A stretch of 64,000 bases of DNA from Oegoconia quadripuncta (lineage: Eukaryota; Arthropoda; Insecta; Lepidoptera; Autostichidae). Location of the stretch: contig OX438751.1 in NCBI GenBank assembly GCA_949316235.1, forward strand, positions 20,832,801 to 20,896,800, written 5' to 3'. The notes under the pieces were generated by a model. The model searched no databases and had not been told where the DNA came from. It worked only from the letters and a program-made list of their open reading frames with translations. Both the position numbers and the translations under genes were made by a program. Positions 57,901-64,000 of the stretch are shown here, piece after piece (positions within the stretch are counted from its first letter, which is position 1; every line of letters begins with the position of its first letter).

Positions 57901-59559
57901 CCAGCCGAAGCAAATAATTTTTAGAAAATCTATGAATGCAGAATTACTAACTTTTAAAAATAACATAAAGTCTTCTTTGAGCAAAATTCACTATCTACGA
58001 TATTTAAGGTACTTCCCCTTCATGTCCCATAACTTTGGGACGCCCTGTATATAAGATAGAGATATTGATATCTTGTCAGAGATAAGATGACCAGTCACCC
58101 AAATGTGTTGGGGTTTTCGGGTCAGTACGCTTCCACCTTCGACCTCATCTTTACTTAACATCAGGTGTGATTGAGGTCAAGAACGAACCCGTCGTGCATA
58201 AAAAAAAAACATGCCTCCCCCATATTAATAGTCTTTACCTATGAAATTGCCGTTTTGCAGTACTGGCCATTTCAAATCAAAATAATTTTTGTTTGGCTAA
58301 GAATAAACTGCCACTGCGTTGGGTAAGATGCATTGATTGCATGGGTGATTACTTCGATTAATACAAATAAAAAATACATGAAAAAAAAATCGTTTAAATT
58401 TTTTCATACAAAACGGCAATTTCATAGGTAAAGACCTAATATTTGTCCAGAGCGCCCGGTTGGAAGAGGCCTGCACCAGCGATTTCCCGCGACCTTTGTC
58501 TGTGCTCCTTGTGAGTGAACAATAACAGTGTGGGGTCATTTATATTAAAGGAATATGTAAAGACATAATGAATTAATAGAAAAATGTATATTTCTTCACA
58601 ACTGAAATAAGCTATACGTCCCTAACTATATACGAACTAAGCCAATCGGCGGTTGTACCGAAATGGTTCGGAGAGTCTAGAACACCACCAACAAATTTCT
58701 AACCTAACCCCGCATAGTGATTGACGTATTATGAGGAATACTTGAGCTACAAGATTTATTTAGATGTTGTTTTACTCAGGTATAAAGTACCTCGGAGCGA
58801 ACCTCACGCTGGATATCGAGGAAAGCAGCGTGACGTTGTCGGTGGCTACTGTCGATGACAGCTGGCCACTTATCGCGTATAATGGCAAATATAACATAAC
58901 TCTGGTGCCAGATAGTACAGGTAAATAGTTCTATTAATTCAATGATTTTATTTGTATACCTAGCCCATAAAAGTAAGCCTCTCCCTAGAAGCGTTGTTCA
59001 TCGCTTTTCATTGGACGATTTGCCCAAATGCATAACGTGTCATGTGACTAAAGTTTATCCATTTAATCATTCTTCGAAATTCGAGAGTTAATCCCAACTA
59101 ATATTATAAATGCGAAAGTTTGTGTGTGTGTATGTATGTATGTATGTATGTTTGTTACCTCTTCACGCCTAAACGGCTGGACGGATTTGCATGAAATTTG
59201 GTTGATAAACAGATTAGACCCTGGATTAACATAGGTAATTGAAATTCCACGCGGACGAAGTATATAGAGAAAGAAGGTTTGCTTCTACCGAGTTTTTGAC
59301 AAGATATGTACTGCCTGATGTCGAGATTTTAAACTAGATTTCATTACTAATATAATACATTATCTCCTAGAAATGTGGTCGCCTTTTACTTAGACTAACT
59401 TACCGTTTGCAAATGGAATTTATATAGGTATAAAAAATTACTGTTTCAGTGACACTCCGAGGTGATGGTCCATTTGTCATACGTTCGGTGCCGTGGAAGG
59501 ACTGCAAATTACCTGTGGACAGGATTGGACAGAACTACATCAGGCCTATTGGTTTATAG
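42774..59559 (+). CDS. GH65 glucosidase, PGGHG/ATHL1-like, 14 exons, 769 residues
   Basis: Likely protein-glucosylgalactosylhydroxylysine glucosidase, which removes glucose from the Glc-Gal disaccharide on collagen hydroxylysine. Exons: 42774-42949, 45012-45340, 46582-46884, 47873-47973, 48999-49134, 49797-49944, 51302-51449, 52876-52966, 53880-53967, 54059-54256, 54875-55043, 56642-56813, 58780-58920, 59450-59559. Total 2310 bp, all GT/AG, phases closing in one frame. Residues 11-29 are hydrophobic and followed by RGRG: a signal-anchor or uncleaved signal. N-terminal beta domain about 60-300 (ASIGNGHLATNVFSDTVYMN near 67); catalytic (alpha/alpha)6 barrel about 340-690 with FWDTEMWMYP (D354), GPDEDHSNVTN (E484, the usual GH65 acid), KQAD (556-559), YYE (E584) and NFLTGMGGFMQT; C-terminal beta domain to 769. 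Slightly longer than the ~737-residue human protein, mostly from the N-terminal segment. The exon 3/4 junction is the least certain (acceptor CATAG at 47872 fits phase). Family sure; exact substrate inferred. Confidence 0.93.
43155..43292 (+). repeat. SINE family C, diverged 3' part (intron 1)
   Basis: 'gttgttgtgttccgtatg' to tgtgtataaaaa. More diverged than other copies. Confidence 0.65.
43401..43730 (-). repeat. SINE family C, full length (intron 1)
   Basis: Inverted copy; poly-T at left, 'ttgagccacggagg' head at right. Confidence 0.88.
45012..45340 (+). CDS. Glucosidase exon 2
   Basis: Residues 59-168. LPTDDRLMASIGNGHLATNV is the strongest single match to the PGGHG N-terminal domain. Acceptor TTTCATTGCAG, donor GCAG/GTGAGA. 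Confidence 0.93.
46228..46437 (+). repeat. SINE family B (intron 2)
   Basis: Head 'gatgttggtctagtggtt', diverged, tail 'gtggaactagatggtgctg'. Ends about 145 bp before exon 3. Confidence 0.75.
46582..46884 (+). CDS. Glucosidase exon 3
   Basis: Residues 169-269: SHHEIWIAVTLIPGADSKDI, then WSACGQTFESE. N-terminal beta domain. Acceptor AATTTCAG; donor AAAG/GTTAGT. Confidence 0.9.
46890..47090 (+). pseudogene. RTE-like LINE C-terminal fragment (intron 3)
   Basis: Begins within 10 bp of the exon 3 donor: VATTHWKTSIGRPPTRWTDD, LIKTAGSRWMRAAQDRTLWR, SLGEAM, ending gatgtgatgatg. Confidence 0.75.
47268..47545 (-). repeat. SINE family C, internally deleted (intron 3)
   Basis: Tail joined to 'ccccaacacatttgggggac' with about 70 bp missing; head at the right. 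Confidence 0.85.
47873..47973 (+). CDS. Glucosidase exon 4
   Basis: Residues 270-303, including ELYKKHVEQWHQLHQQAGVD. The acceptor CATAG gives the required phase; the stronger-looking TTGCAG 8 bp later would need a different exon 3 donor (GTTAAA). Confidence 0.75.
48146..48417 (-). repeat. SINE family C, rearranged (intron 4)
   Basis: Tail and body present, head missing; small internal insertion near 48320. Confidence 0.8.
48450..48748 (+). repeat. SINE family B (intron 4)
   Basis: Full-length: head 'acgacctgtttggtgtagtg', with a short internal duplication of head sequence near 48480-48530, tail 'gtggaactagatggcgctg' then (ATT)n. Confidence 0.87.
48999..49134 (+). CDS. Glucosidase exon 5
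   Basis: Residues 304-348: AKIVNGIWYYFLSSLPSED, YYGLSPTGLARGG. Linker and first barrel helix. Confidence 0.92.
49185..49420 (+). repeat. 5S-rRNA-type SINE (intron 5)
   Basis: 'gccaagttgcaacgtctggc', 'agtcaatccttcgatgagtg', body 'tactggggcggtttgaaaat'. Diverged. Confidence 0.6.
49471..49690 (+). repeat. SINE family A (intron 5)
   Basis: Head gacgaccggttggtgtagtg; tail ends about 105 bp before exon 6. Confidence 0.87.
49797..49944 (+). CDS. Glucosidase exon 6 (FWDTEMW)
   Basis: Residues 349-397. GHNFWDTEMWMYPSILLLYP holds D354, aligned with the Asp of the GH65 'FWDTE' substrate-binding motif. Confidence 0.95.
50430..51270. pseudogene. Cluster of ETLGPWG-type LINE tail fragments (intron 6)
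   Basis: At least three pieces related to 6304-6645: - strand at about 50430-50650, + strand at about 50720-50930, and - strand at about 51090-51270 ('acgctggcagcgttttctcg'). Two opposed insertions side by side form a loose inverted repeat. All are decayed. Confidence 0.55.
51302..51449 (+). CDS. Glucosidase exon 7
   Basis: Residues 398-447: FPWESAYTGSEVTQPCCPEV, EQHVTGCISFATRQYL. Confidence 0.95.
51592..51738. mobile_element. Palindromic MITE 'GGTGTCGATTCGGATGT', copy 3 (intron 7)
   Basis: Nearly identical to 28288-28432. Inverted ends about 45 bp. Confidence 0.88.
51927..52020 (+). repeat. SINE family A, head only (intron 7)
   Basis: Full tRNA-like head with B box 'gggttcgaatcccgcgaggg', cut at gtgatgaatat where SINE C sequence begins. 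Confidence 0.8.
52030..52436 (-). repeat. SINE family C interrupted by SINE B (intron 7)
   Basis: SINE C body from 52030 to about 52184 and head from 52405 to 52436; the SINE B copy sits between 'gtaaaccc' and 'tatgttgtttac' of the C head. Confidence 0.8.
52185..52404 (-). repeat. SINE family B nested in SINE C (intron 7)
   Basis: Tail (ATA)n at left, head cut at 'gcgggattcgaac'. Confidence 0.82.
52539..52820. repeat. 37-bp GC-rich minisatellite (intron 7)
   Basis: Seven essentially identical 37-bp units start at 52539, 52576, 52613, 52650, 52687, 52724 and 52761, with a diverging eighth at 52798. Unit begins cagtgcgcaccgaccgcccc. Since 37 is not a multiple of 3, all frames stay open, so the repetitive 'proteins' readable here are artefacts. 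Confidence 0.95.
52876..52966 (+). CDS. Glucosidase exon 8
   Basis: Residues 448-477: HGGCDIVTHIADFWASRAII. Acceptor ATTCTAG lies about 55 bp after the end of a 37-bp GC-rich minisatellite. Confidence 0.93.
53071..53421. mobile_element. Large foldback element (intron 8)
   Basis: Outer arms of about 85 bp ('aaaagccccagagataacag' against 'ctgttatctctggggctttt'), with an inner set of 'aatgtcctatatt'/'aatataggacatt' palindromes. A loose third copy of one arm lies at 53466-53501. Confidence 0.85.
53500..53600. mobile_element. Fragment of the TATACAGGG foldback family (intron 8)
   Basis: 'tcgaaaattttttgatcaca' and 'gtaatcagaagtggagttt' resemble the right half of 7825-8234. Joined directly to a foldback arm fragment. 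Confidence 0.55.
53880..53967 (+). CDS. Glucosidase exon 9 (catalytic acid)
   Basis: Residues 478-506. VMGPDEDHSNVTNSAFTN holds E484, the general acid position of GH65 enzymes. Confidence 0.95.
54059..54256 (+). CDS. Glucosidase exon 10
   Basis: Residues 507-572. DYHPQFTGYARGDRIKQADA and VLLGFPLLYSMN. The preceding intron is only 91 bp, the shortest in the gene. Confidence 0.95.
54365..54760 (+). repeat. LINE 3' tail fragments (intron 10)
   Basis: 'ctatcaggtgagctgtttgc' tail near 54525, and 'ggagaggcttatgtccaaca' near 54730. No coding frame. Confidence 0.45.
54875..55043 (+). CDS. Glucosidase exon 11
   Basis: Residues 573-629: YYETVTRDSGPAMTWSMHAI, the second catalytic-carboxylate region (E584). 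Confidence 0.95.
55500..56030 (-). repeat. SINE family A split by SINE C (intron 11)
   Basis: Tail half at 55500-55592 and head half at 55926-56030, with SINE C between. The A copy is strongly diverged while the C copy is well preserved, giving an order of insertion. Confidence 0.75.
55594..55924 (+). repeat. SINE family C nested in SINE A (intron 11)
   Basis: Full length, from ccgcctccgtggctcaatg to gtgcat(A)n. Confidence 0.9.
56642..56813 (+). CDS. Glucosidase exon 12
   Basis: Residues 630-686: GAVNFLTGMGGFMQTLIFGY, end of the barrel. Acceptor CACCTGCAG. Confidence 0.94.
57189..58049 (+). mobile_element. Internally deleted mariner derivative (intron 12)
   Basis: 861-bp copy of 15319-17442 lacking 1263 bp, including most of the transposase. 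The junction after 57562 joins 15692 to 16955-16957 at a shared AGT. Flanked by TA. Remaining sequence is almost identical to the full element (one difference seen at 'gaggga[t]cacat'). It landed in an older dispersed repeat ending ...ctgaacata. Confidence 0.92.
58066..58212 (+). repeat. SINE family C, 3' part (intron 12)
   Basis: From 'tgtcagagataagatgacc' to gtgcat(A)n. Confidence 0.82.
58228..58446. mobile_element. Short MITE with family E termini (intron 12)
   Basis: Ends 'tctttacctatgaaattgcc' and inverted 'ggcaatttcataggtaaaga', as in family E, but a different ~150-bp interior. Confidence 0.75.
58780..58920 (+). CDS. Glucosidase exon 13
   Basis: Residues 687-733, C-terminal beta domain: GANLTLDIEESSVTLSVATV. 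Confidence 0.92.
59095..59262 (+). mobile_element. Short Helitron-like repeat with (GTAT)n (intron 13)
   Basis: 'actaatattataaatgcgaa' then a GTAT run at 59128-59150, 'ctaaacggctggacggattt', and 'cacgcggacgaagta'. Confidence 0.55.
59450..59559 (+). CDS. Glucosidase exon 14 and stop
   Basis: Residues 734-769, ending NYIRPIGL and TAG at 59557-59559. Confidence 0.92.
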
Positions 59560-60464
59560 CATCCAATTGCTGTTGAAAGGGTCTAGAAAAGAATTTAGAT
59601 AAACCTACAAAGCTGCATAACGCAAATTAAGATTTCACAAAAAAATATAGTAGGTAGGTACGTAATTTTAGTATAGTGGTAATTACTGTAGGTAACTAAA
59701 TAAAAAAATTCCAAAAACGTCTATGATTTGCTATGAAAACTTAATTTTCATTATGAATATTAATATTATTATTGAATTTGTAAAGGGTTATTTGCTTCCG
59801 ACTGTACCAGACAAACAGACAGTGGTAGTATGGGTTAAACAGATACTTAGATACATAATTGTTGTTGTATAGAAAGTGGAGTAAATCTGTAAAATATTTC
59901 AAATACTTAATGCGATTTCAAATTATAAATAAATTATTTGATGGATTCTATTACAGTCTTTTCTATTTCTAATCCGGATTGCTTTTTCGGAACTTTATTT
60001 AAATTATTTTGGTACATTCAGCTTCATAACTTCGTATCCACTACTACATTCTGAATGGTATGAATGTTAAATTATTTCTCAACATAATTTAGCGTCGCTT
60101 AACGTGAATTAAATATAAATAATAGACAAATATAATTTATAAAATGTAATTATTTTCGAAGGGGGAGACTTGATGACCTGAAATCTTAGCTTATAATATA
60201 TTACTTCCTGAAATACAGACTATATAGTCTAGTTGAGGCATCAGGTCCCCCATAACTCTGTTGATGTGTGACACATTATTGTCACAAAGTACCTACGTAG
60301 TGGCGGCGCGTCGCACATTAGTCTTGTAATATTGTACCTACATACATTGTGGGGAGAAATAAATGTTATCTTGATTGATATTGATTGATGGATTGATCCA
60401 GCTTCAGATAAAACGATTTAGATTTTTTAAAACACACTTTTATTTAACGCAAGTTTCGTGTAAT
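59560..60464. other. 3' UTR and downstream; LINE tail
   Basis: 3' UTR of the glucosidase to about 59950. A LINE-like tail ('aaataaatgttatcttgatt' with TTGA repeats) lies at 60250-60400. Confidence 0.45.
59928..59933 (+). terminator. Candidate polyadenylation signal of the glucosidase gene
   Basis: AATAAA about 370 bp after the stop. An earlier candidate lies at 59699-59704. The sequence cannot decide between them. Confidence 0.4.
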
Positions 60465-60873
60465 GTTAGGTCTTTACCTATGAAATTGGCGTTTTGTATG
60501 AAGAATTTCATTAGACTGTTTTCACCACATATTTTTTTAAATCCAAATTTAGCTAAACTTTGTGTGTATTATCGGATAACATTAAGTTGAGTATAGGCAG
60601 CGTTAATTTTTAAAAGTAACCGCTTCATAAAAGTTTCAGCGAATCTAAGAAATGATTATGAGAAGCACATGAAAAGAGCTCTGTTCAATTTTTTTTTATT
60701 ATGTGATTTAGCCCAGAAATTAAAAAATATTTCATGTGAAACCTTGAAATAATATTCCATTTTCCAAATAAAAAACAAATTTGGATTAGCTTTGAAAATC
60801 GCAGGAATTGGTACATATGATTAACGGTGAAAAAAAAACTCCAATTTCATAGGTAAAGACCCAATATTTTAGG
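60465..60873 (-). mobile_element. MITE family E, copy 3
   Basis: Inverted relative to 832 and 7114; both termini present. Confidence 0.82.
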
Positions 60874-60973
60874 CTCTATTGCCCAAGGATTACATGTCAT
60901 GGGCCTTCCGTTAAAATTCGTCGAAAACATGTAGGTACATAAACCATGAGTTTTTTTTATTCATACCTACCTA

Positions 60974-61902
60974 TATAGATAGATAGATAGATAGATAAAT
61001 CGTTTATTGGTTACTCCAATCACACACATACATAAAGTTTAAAGAGTATTTCTTAAAAGAACTTAAAACGTAAATACTAGGTACAGAACAACCAAAGCAT
61101 ATGTGTGCTGCAGCAGGACAAATGGGTCACAGCTCAGTGTGTGAGATTGTCCAAAGAACAAAACACTGATTTTCAGCTATTACCCGAGGAGGATTATAGG
61201 TACAAGTGCAACAAAAATAAAAAAAAACAATGCTGGATTAGTGTAAATGATAAAATGAGTACAGTATAGAAATAAAGAAATGTGTTGCATGTATGAGTTG
61301 TTGAGTGATAGAAATGAACATCAAATATAAATTATAGATTTTTTTTTTTTTTTGCAATGTACTGAAATTAAGAAATTCTGACAATAATTGTGACTTTATT
61401 GTCTTACAGCAACCGCCACCGCCTCACGATGTTTCTTTGGAATATTTAACTTTTGGAATTCAAGAATTGATATTTTTAACAGTTTTCTAAATATGTACTT
61501 AGAATTCAATATTCTTAATGGAGGTGGAATATTATTCCAACACTTTGTTGCTTGGTAGCGGAAGCTGCCCATAAACCCCACTGTTCTATGTTTATACGTC
61601 ACTAATGGTGGACGTGTAGCTCTGTATTTCCTATACGACGTAAATTTAATTTTTGAATGAAGATAGTCGGGCCTTTTAAATTTAATTACTTCAAACAATA
61701 ACATACCCAGCTGCATCTGTCTACGTGACTCCATGTTCAGCATTGAGGCTTTATTTATGTAGGGCGATATGTGACTACGGGGCGGTATGTTGAAGCAAAA
61801 ACGACAACATGCATTGTGCACGCGCTGTACCATGCGCTCCGTATCAAACTGGAGACGAGGACCATATACGAGGGCACCGTAGTTAAATCTAGATAAAATC
61901 AA
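60974..61902 (-). pseudogene. LINE 3' end: reverse-transcriptase C-terminus with (TATC)n tail
   Basis: 168-codon - strand frame (61902-61396): RFNYGALVYGPRLQFDTERM, VQRVHNACCRFCFNIP, GSFRYQATKCWNNIPPPLRI, then stop. C-terminal reverse-transcriptase segment of a non-LTR element. The 3' UTR runs to a (GATA)n array at 60978-60998, the tail of the element. Open and fairly young, but without the catalytic core. Confidence 0.75.
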
Positions 61903-61919
61903 TGATTCACAGAGGGTTA

Positions 61920-62617
61920 TATAGGTTTAGTTTAATTACAAAATTGCAATAACCTACTTATGAAACAATACTACCGTTGCATATCGCGTCCATAGCGATC
62001 GAAGAAGTCTTATCGTTATTAATATTTACTTCAATATTATCTATTATACTCGTACTTAATCATTTTATCATGTCACTAATGAATACCAACTACTACCTAA
62101 TTATCAATATATGACAATTAATGTTATCAAGGAATTTGTATGTTCATTATTTATTATTGATACCTAATTATGTCGAGTGACAGTATTTACCTAACCTAAA
62201 CACTGTAACTTAGCGACGGAATATATAAAGAATACTAACGAATATCTCTGCGAATAGCTCACTAAGCAATAATAAATTCCTCTACCTAGGTACACACGCG
62301 TGCAAAGAAAACAGGTCACCCAATATATTATCTCCAAATATACCTACGAAACGTTTTACTAAATAGTAGATATGTATCAATAAATGATTGGAAAAGTGCC
62401 GACTAGATATATCCATTTTAATGTAGGTTAAATTTTTCTTTGGTTAAAATGTTATCAATTACAATGATCTAGAAGAATTTTATACCTACTACAAGAGTTA
62501 TAGTTAATAGCTAATAGAAGAATAGTTAATAGCATTTCGAATCAATGTTGTATGAACGTCGCGATTTTAATAATACATAAGGAATAGTAAAAAGTACATA
62601 ATATAGTTGTTTGTATA
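61920..62617. other. No gene recognised
   Basis: AT-rich, no assignable repeats. Confidence 0.4.
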
Positions 62618-62883
62618 ATATATAATAATATCCTTAGACATACACACAGTGACATCTAGTTACACTTAGCAACTATAGGCTTGTGTTGTGGATACCAGAT
62701 GGTTGATATACTACATAAATACATTTTTTTTGTAAATAAATATTATAAATGAAAACATCCACAACTCGGGTACACATGCCCGTATTCATCACACAAACAT
62801 AATGCCCCTAGCGGGATTCGAACCCGCAACATTTTGGTATAGTATGGTCATAGTTGCTAACCACTACACCAAACAAGTCGGTT
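62618..62883 (-). repeat. SINE family B
   Basis: Inverted: tail 'gacatctagttacactt' left, head 'gcgggattcgaacccgcaac' right. Confidence 0.86.
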
Positions 62884-63388
62884 TTTTATAAAACCAGTAA
62901 AGTGTAATTTAAAGAAGGTTCTGGAGATTTGAATTTCAAACAAATTGTAATATTTCCCAGATAATTTATCCGGTTTTAGGAAATTGAATTTCGCCGATAG
63001 AGTCGCGGCAACTCAAAAATCGATATCCGCCAAGACGTCAAATTGCACACGGAATGAATACCCATAACACTCCAGGGCCAGCAGTCTCGACATAGATAGC
63101 AACCGATTTCGGTCGTTAACTCCTAACGATCTTATTCTAAATGTTATAGTGTTCATAATCATATCGGTTTTTGTTGGAAGTCTGAATCGTAGTTTCAATG
63201 GAAACCGATATTTTGATACTAAAGACTAATTCTCCAATTAAAATAACATTGTTAAAACTTAACGACCGAAATCGGTGGTATAGCGATCGCTGTCGAGACT
63301 GCGGGTCCTGGGATCACGACGAATCTAACGACACCATGCACTTGGAAATCGGTCAAACCGTTTAGGCTACAGGAGGTAACATAGAAAT

Positions 63389-64000
63389 CTACATACATAG
63401 GAGGGCGACACTGAAAGTTTTTAGAAAACACCACCACCACTCTGCAGTAACTGTTTTTCGATCCTCTAAAACAATTGTTGCGTAATGACCTGTCCTTCCG
63501 AAGAACGAGGCCACCATCTTTTTTCCCACGCTTCGACCTTTTTTCACTTTAGTTGGCAACTCCTCGAAAAGAAACACCCACTCAACAGACTGTCTTTTAG
63601 TTTCAGAATTATAACAGTAAATCCAGCATTCGTCACCCGTAAGTATGTCGAACACAGCATTTGAGTCACCTCCGTTAATCTTTGAACCATTTCACGGCAC
63701 CAATCACCACGACGGAGTTTTTGGGCCTTTGTCAAATTATGAGGTATCCACTGGGCACAAAGTTTCCTGACCGCAAAATGTTCATGGAGGATTTTGTGCA
63801 CTTGACTCATAGCGGTGCCTAAGCTTGTCCGAATCTGCTGATAGGTCACTCTTTTGTCAGTCTCTATCATACGCTGCACAACACTGATGTTATCTTCGGT
63901 CGTTGCCGTAAAAGGCCGTCGCTCACGCAGATCATCCTAGTCTTTGGATCATCCGTGAGATTAGTGCGACCACGTTTAAACTCATTTAACCAGTTATAAA
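63389..64000 (-). pseudogene. Mariner transposase, frameshifted, runs off the right edge
   Basis: N-terminal part: NEFKRGRTNLTDD (from the window end), RMIETDKRVTYQQIRTSLGT, SQVHKILHEHFAVRKLC, WIPHNLTKAQKLRRGDWC; then a frame change near 63650 and TGDECWIYCYNSETKRQSVE, WVFLFEELPTKVKKG, ATIVLEDRKTVTAEW. Matches a classical mariner (HTH region, then the first catalytic Asp in TGDE). The second half with the other two Asp residues is gone, replaced near 63420 by another repeat. Inactive. Confidence 0.88.

Overview
This window is AT-rich nuclear DNA from an insect, almost certainly a moth or butterfly. The case rests on split genes with canonical GT/AG introns, many tRNA-headed SINEs, 5'-truncated LINE tails, short Helitron-like repeats and mariner-type elements in the mixture typical of Lepidoptera. 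There is no operon structure, CRISPR array or other prokaryotic feature. Species cannot be assigned from the sequence alone.

Two host genes are supported. The main one is a 14-exon gene on the + strand (42774-59559) encoding a 769-residue glycoside hydrolase family 65 protein. It resembles protein-glucosylgalactosylhydroxylysine glucosidase (PGGHG/ATHL1, formerly acid trehalase-like) and has an N-terminal hydrophobic segment that looks like a signal anchor. All exon phases close into one open frame. The second is part of a trypsin-like serine protease on the - strand (3882 down to 2731). It has a signal peptide, IVGG activation site, catalytic His and Asp, but the exon with the catalytic Ser is not visible and may lie past the left edge.

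Nearly everything else is repeats. Four tRNA-derived SINE families (called A, B, C and D here) and a 5S rRNA-derived SINE recur throughout, several nested in each other. LINE fragments are all short 3' ends; two have clear target-site duplications. DNA elements include an apparently intact mariner-superfamily transposon (15319-17442), its internally deleted derivative inside the glucosidase gene (57189-58049), a broken mariner transposase running off the right edge, and at least eight foldback or MITE families.

Layout: 1-5.6 kb protease fragment among LINE/SINE debris; 5.6-15 kb MITEs and SINEs; 15.3-17.4 kb intact mariner; 17.5-33 kb dense repeats with LINE tails; 33-42 kb mostly unassigned AT-rich DNA with one candidate 49-codon ORF; 42.3-60 kb glucosidase gene with repeat-filled introns, including a 37-bp GC-rich minisatellite just upstream of exon 8; 60-64 kb MITE, LINE tail, SINE and the broken mariner. 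I see no clear evidence of a new multi-gene system. The more unusual signals are structural: the mariner/derivative pair with a tRNA-like B box in its inverted repeats, the minisatellite at a splice site, and several undescribed-looking foldback families.
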